From the NCBI GenBank assembly GCA_021647905.1, contig JAKITW010000001.1, positions 1 through 64,000 on the forward strand: a stretch of 64,000 nt of DNA, in the 5' to 3' direction. The position numbers and the translations under genes were made by a program. Below the pieces are notes generated by a model. It saw nothing but the letters and a program-made list of their open reading frames with translations. It was not told the DNA's origin and searched no databases. Below are positions 61,637 to 64,000 of this stretch, piece after piece. Origin of the DNA: Desulfobacterales bacterium. GTDB taxonomy: Bacteria; Desulfobacterota; Desulfobulbia; Desulfobulbales; BM004. Numbering within the stretch: the first letter of the stretch is position 1; each line of letters begins with the position of its first letter.

Positions 61637-62454
61637 TACGCCCCGGGTTGAGATTTGCCTGAAGCACCACTGTTTTTCTGTCCGTACAGGGAGAGCAGCC
61701 TGGTTCCCATGATTTTGTTTCTGGCGAGCAAGGCGATGTTCTTGACCAGCATCGGCTGGTCCGGGTTAATCCGGCCGGCCCTTTCAAAATAATCGATCGC
61801 CACCCCGTAAAGGCCGAGTTCAGTGAGGGCCACGCCGTAATTGATCAACGGTTCCGCTGCACCCGGGGCAAGGCGGATGGCCTGTTCGAGGTAGGACAAC
61901 CCCTGCCAGTATTGCCGGTCCAGAATATAATAGGCCGCGATATTGTTGAGCAGGGTTGCCCGCTGTTCAGGGGTGAGATCGCTGTCCGCCAGTTTGTCCC
62001 GCCACTGGTCGCGTGTTTCCCGGGTCACTGGATTGACGGCCCTGGTTGTCCCGGATTGCCCGGTCGCGACCTGCCGCGGACCGGCCGGGGCGGCGGCGGG
62101 TTCCACCGGCGCGGCCGGAGTCGGATGTCTGCCCGGTTTCAGCAGTGAGGAAAAATCAGTGATCAAGACGAACAGAACCAGGCCGGCAACAGCGCTGCAA
62201 AGGATGGCCCACAGAACCAGCCGCCGCCGGCCCGGGCCTCTCCGGCCGGGGGCCGGCGCGGCCGGCTCTCGATGCTGCGACTCTTCATTTTCCCGGATTC
62301 GCTCCAGCGTGTCAAACAGTTTGCTCAAATTAATTTCCGTTGTTGGAAGGTTAGCGGCTCGCGAGGCCGAACTCTGCTGGATGCTGTCCGCACCCATTTG
62401 AAAAAGTGTGCCGCCAAAAAAACTTTTTTCAAGGGGATCAGGGAGTTGAAACAA
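61633..62454 (-). CDS. TPR membrane protein at the head of the msh operon (MshN-like)
   Basis: 273 residues as drawn; the start is uncertain. The frame opens with TTG at 62454, ATG 62397 gives 254 residues, and neither has a clear ribosome binding site. A single membrane helix (about 85-105, LVLWAILCSAVAGLVLFVLI) is followed by a Pro/Ala linker and two or three TPR units (NNIAAYYILDRQYWQGLSYLEQAI, LINYGVALTELGLYGVAIDYFERA). Vibrio MshN is also a TPR membrane protein, but sits between mshM and mshE; here the gene leads the operon. Confidence 0.7.
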   Translation of the reverse strand: MFQLPDPLEKSFFGGTLFQMGADSIQQSSASRAANLPTTEINLSKLFDTLERIRENEESQHREPAAPAPGRRGPGRRRLVLWAILCSAVAGLVLFVLITDFSSLLKPGRHPTPAAPVEPAAAPAGPRQVATGQSGTTRAVNPVTRETRDQWRDKLADSDLTPEQRATLLNNIAAYYILDRQYWQGLSYLEQAIRLAPGAAEPLINYGVALTELGLYGVAIDYFERAGRINPDQPMLVKNIALLARNKIMGTRLLSLYGQKNSGASGKSQPGAY

Positions 62455-62474
62455 TAACCGTCATGCCAATAAAG

Positions 62475-62621
62475 TAAGATTTCGGTAAACCCCGTACGTT
62501 TGAGGTTGGACCGGGAAAGGGGTTTTCTTATAGCGAACGGTGTAGCGGACCCTGAGCCGCAGCCGTGACGGCAAAAGCGGAATTTGAAACAACTTCGGCA
62601 TGATATGCTTATGGATTCCGA
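62475..62621 (-). repeat. Dispersed repeat family 3, copy 3 (reverse orientation)
   Basis: Full 147-base copy. On the minus strand it begins TCGGAATCCATAAGC three bases after the stop codon of the histidine kinase gene and ends TCGGTAAAC (complement) near 62475. The sequence is almost the same as copies 1 and 2. In this copy the kinase gene enters the repeat from its left end, while kamA and mshG enter copies 1 and 2 from the right. Confidence 0.9.
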
Positions 62622-62624
62622 CCC

Positions 62625-64000
62625 TTATTTATTTTTCTTAAGGATCTGGGCGATCTTGCCGGACAGGTCCCGCAGGTTGAACGGTTTCTGGATATGCCCG
62701 TCCGCGCCCTGGTCCAGTATTTCCCTGACCGTGTTGTTGATTGCATCGTATCCCGATGCAATAAGGACCAGGAGGTCGGGCTTGATCTCCTTTAATCTGG
62801 AATAGGTCTCTTTTCCGTCCATCACCGGCATGTTGAGATCAAGGATCACCAGATCAACGCTGTCACGGTTTTCAGACAGTATCTGCACGGCCTCCTCGCC
62901 GTTTGTCGCAATCAGCGTGGTGCAGCCGAGAAACTGGAGATGCTCCGACAGCATGGTGGTGATAAAGGGTTCGTCATCCACTATCATGATCGTGGCTTTT
63001 CCGGCAAAGCGCTCCGGCGCCGGCCGGCCGTCTTCTCCCGAAATAACCTTGGAAACCGGCAGAAATACGCTGAAACGGGTCCCCTTGCCGGGCGTACTGT
63101 CAACAAGGCAGAACCCCTTGTGGCTTTTGACAACCCCGTAGACCATGGCCAGTCCCAGGCCGGTGCCCTTGCCGACCTCCTTGGTGGTAAAGAAGGGCTC
63201 GAAAATTCTTGGCAGCACATCTTCCGCGATTCCCGTGCCTTGATCCATCACCGTAAGCTTGACATAATCGCCGGGTTTTGCCTCGGTGTGTGTCTTGCAG
63301 AAGGCCGCGTCCAGGACCACTTTTTCGGTTTTTATGGCGAGTTCGCCGCCCTCGGGCATGGCATCCCTGGCGTTCATGCAGAGGTTCATCACGACCTGTT
63401 CCAACTGGGCCGGGTCGCTCAGAACAGGGGGAAGTGATTTGCTGAGATCGAGTTTGATGGTGATCCGTTTGTTGATGGTGTTTTTGAGCAGTACGACAAC
63501 ATTGTTCACGTTGTCGTTTATATTAACCGGCCGGTGCGCCAATATTTCCCGGCGGGCAAAGGCCAGCAGTTGCTTGGTCAGGTCGGCGGCCCGGAAGCCG
63601 GCCTTTTCAATGGTTTCAAAGGTCTTGTATTCCTTGTCTTCCGGGTTGCGTTTTCTTTTGAGCAGGGCGATGTGGCCGAGGATGCCGCAGAGGATGTTGT
63701 TGAAGTCATGGGCGATACCCCCGGCCAGGGTGCCCAGGGCGGTGAGTTTTTCCGCCTCAAAGAGCTGGCGCTGGGTCTTTTCCATCTCCTCTATCTGGAG
63801 CTGGATCATCTTTTCCTTCCTGGCCAGCGAGAGACTCATATCATTGAAGGTCTGGATCAGCTTGCCGAATTCCGCCGGGGCGTGATACCGGGCCTGGTAG
63901 CCAAGCTCTCCCCGGGCGATCTTGTTGGTTGCGGTCAGGAGTTCCTGGATCGGTTTGGTGATGTGCCCGGTCAGGTAGATGGCAATGGCAAAGGCGACCA
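62625..64000 (-). CDS. Hybrid histidine kinase with HAMP and receiver domains (5' end beyond window)
   Basis: At least 457 residues; the frame is still open at the window edge, so the sensor part is missing. In order: end of a membrane helix and HAMP ([29 protein letters not shown]), a coiled-coil, HisKA with the phospho-His in [11 protein letters not shown], HATPase with [37 protein letters not shown] and [11 protein letters not shown], and a receiver with the Asp in [15 protein letters not shown]. The conserved [14 protein letters not shown] glycine box suggests an active kinase. Its target is unknown; it lies upstream of the msh operon on the same strand. Confidence 0.9.
   Translation of the reverse strand, partial: VAFAIAIYLTGHITKPIQELLTATNKIARGELGYQARYHAPAEFGKLIQTFNDMSLSLARKEKMIQLQIEEMEKTQRQLFEAEKLTALGTLAGGIAHDFNNILCGILGHIALLKRKRNPEDKEYKTFETIEKAGFRAADLTKQLLAFARREILAHRPVNINDNVNNVVVLLKNTINKRITIKLDLSKSLPPVLSDPAQLEQVVMNLCMNARDAMPEGGELAIKTEKVVLDAAFCKTHTEAKPGDYVKLTVMDQGTGIAEDVLPRIFEPFFTTKEVGKGTGLGLAMVYGVVKSHKGFCLVDSTPGKGTRFSVFLPVSKVISGEDGRPAPERFAGKATIMIVDDEPFITTMLSEHLQFLGCTTLIATNGEEAVQILSENRDSVDLVILDLNMPVMDGKETYSRLKEIKPDLLVLIASGYDAINNTVREILDQGADGHIQKPFNLRDLSGKIAQILKKNK

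Overview
The window looks like a chromosomal segment of a GC-rich, Gram-negative anaerobe, most likely a member of Desulfobacterota (the Desulfobulbales order is my best guess). This rests on a futalosine-type menaquinone gene cluster, a PxxKW cysteine-rich protein, a KamA-family radical SAM enzyme, a full Wsp chemosensory operon and an MSHA-type pilus operon, set among ordinary core genes. No plasmid, phage or transposase gene is visible. The taxonomic placement is inference; no rRNA gene is present.

Layout. 0.1-5.4 kb: KamA-like enzyme, DUF502 membrane protein, tRNA-Glu(CTC), flavodoxin-fold reductase, malQ. 5.6-7.2 kb: a short RpoD-type sigma factor. 7.4-15.4 kb: menaquinone cluster in the order mqnE, mqnC, a probable aminodeoxyfutalosine deaminase, mqnA, menG, ubiX, mqnP/ubiA, and a flippase-like membrane protein. 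15.5-22 kb: two Hsp20 chaperones, adk, purC and a lone recC. 22-31 kb (minus strand): seven genes in the order MCP, CheW, CheR-TPR, CheW, CheA-REC, CheB, REC-GGDEF, which is the wspABCDEFR order of the Wsp surface-sensing system that makes cyclic di-GMP. 31.8-49 kb: housekeeping genes including a DsbA-like protein, yjbQ, a ParB-like protein, an IHF subunit, enolase, pilC, yggS, tatD, a nitroreductase, coaBC, Fe-ADH, darP, a PPC-domain protein, a stand-alone CBM48 and a two-subunit biotin-dependent carboxylase. 49-62.5 kb: an MSHA-type pilin (plus strand), a membrane protein with TPRs that resembles GT-C enzymes, an unknown protein, and a minus-strand MSHA biogenesis operon (TPR gene, mshI, mshI2, mshJ, mshK, mshL, mshM, mshE, mshG). 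62.6 kb to the edge: the 3' part of a hybrid histidine kinase.

Functionally, the Wsp system would turn surface or envelope signals into c-di-GMP through its WspR-like cyclase. The MshE-like ATPase carries an MshEN-type N-terminus, a known c-di-GMP receptor, so the two halves of the window may form one signal-to-pilus circuit (inference).

The most unusual content lies between the genes. At least three families of dispersed, hairpin-forming repeats (75-265 bp) and a set of heptanucleotide-repeat hairpins fill most intergenic gaps, often starting within a few bases of a stop codon. One family has terminal inverted repeats whose arms differ between copies through paired, compensating changes. 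Two copies of another family sit upstream of the Wsp operon and one lies inside it.
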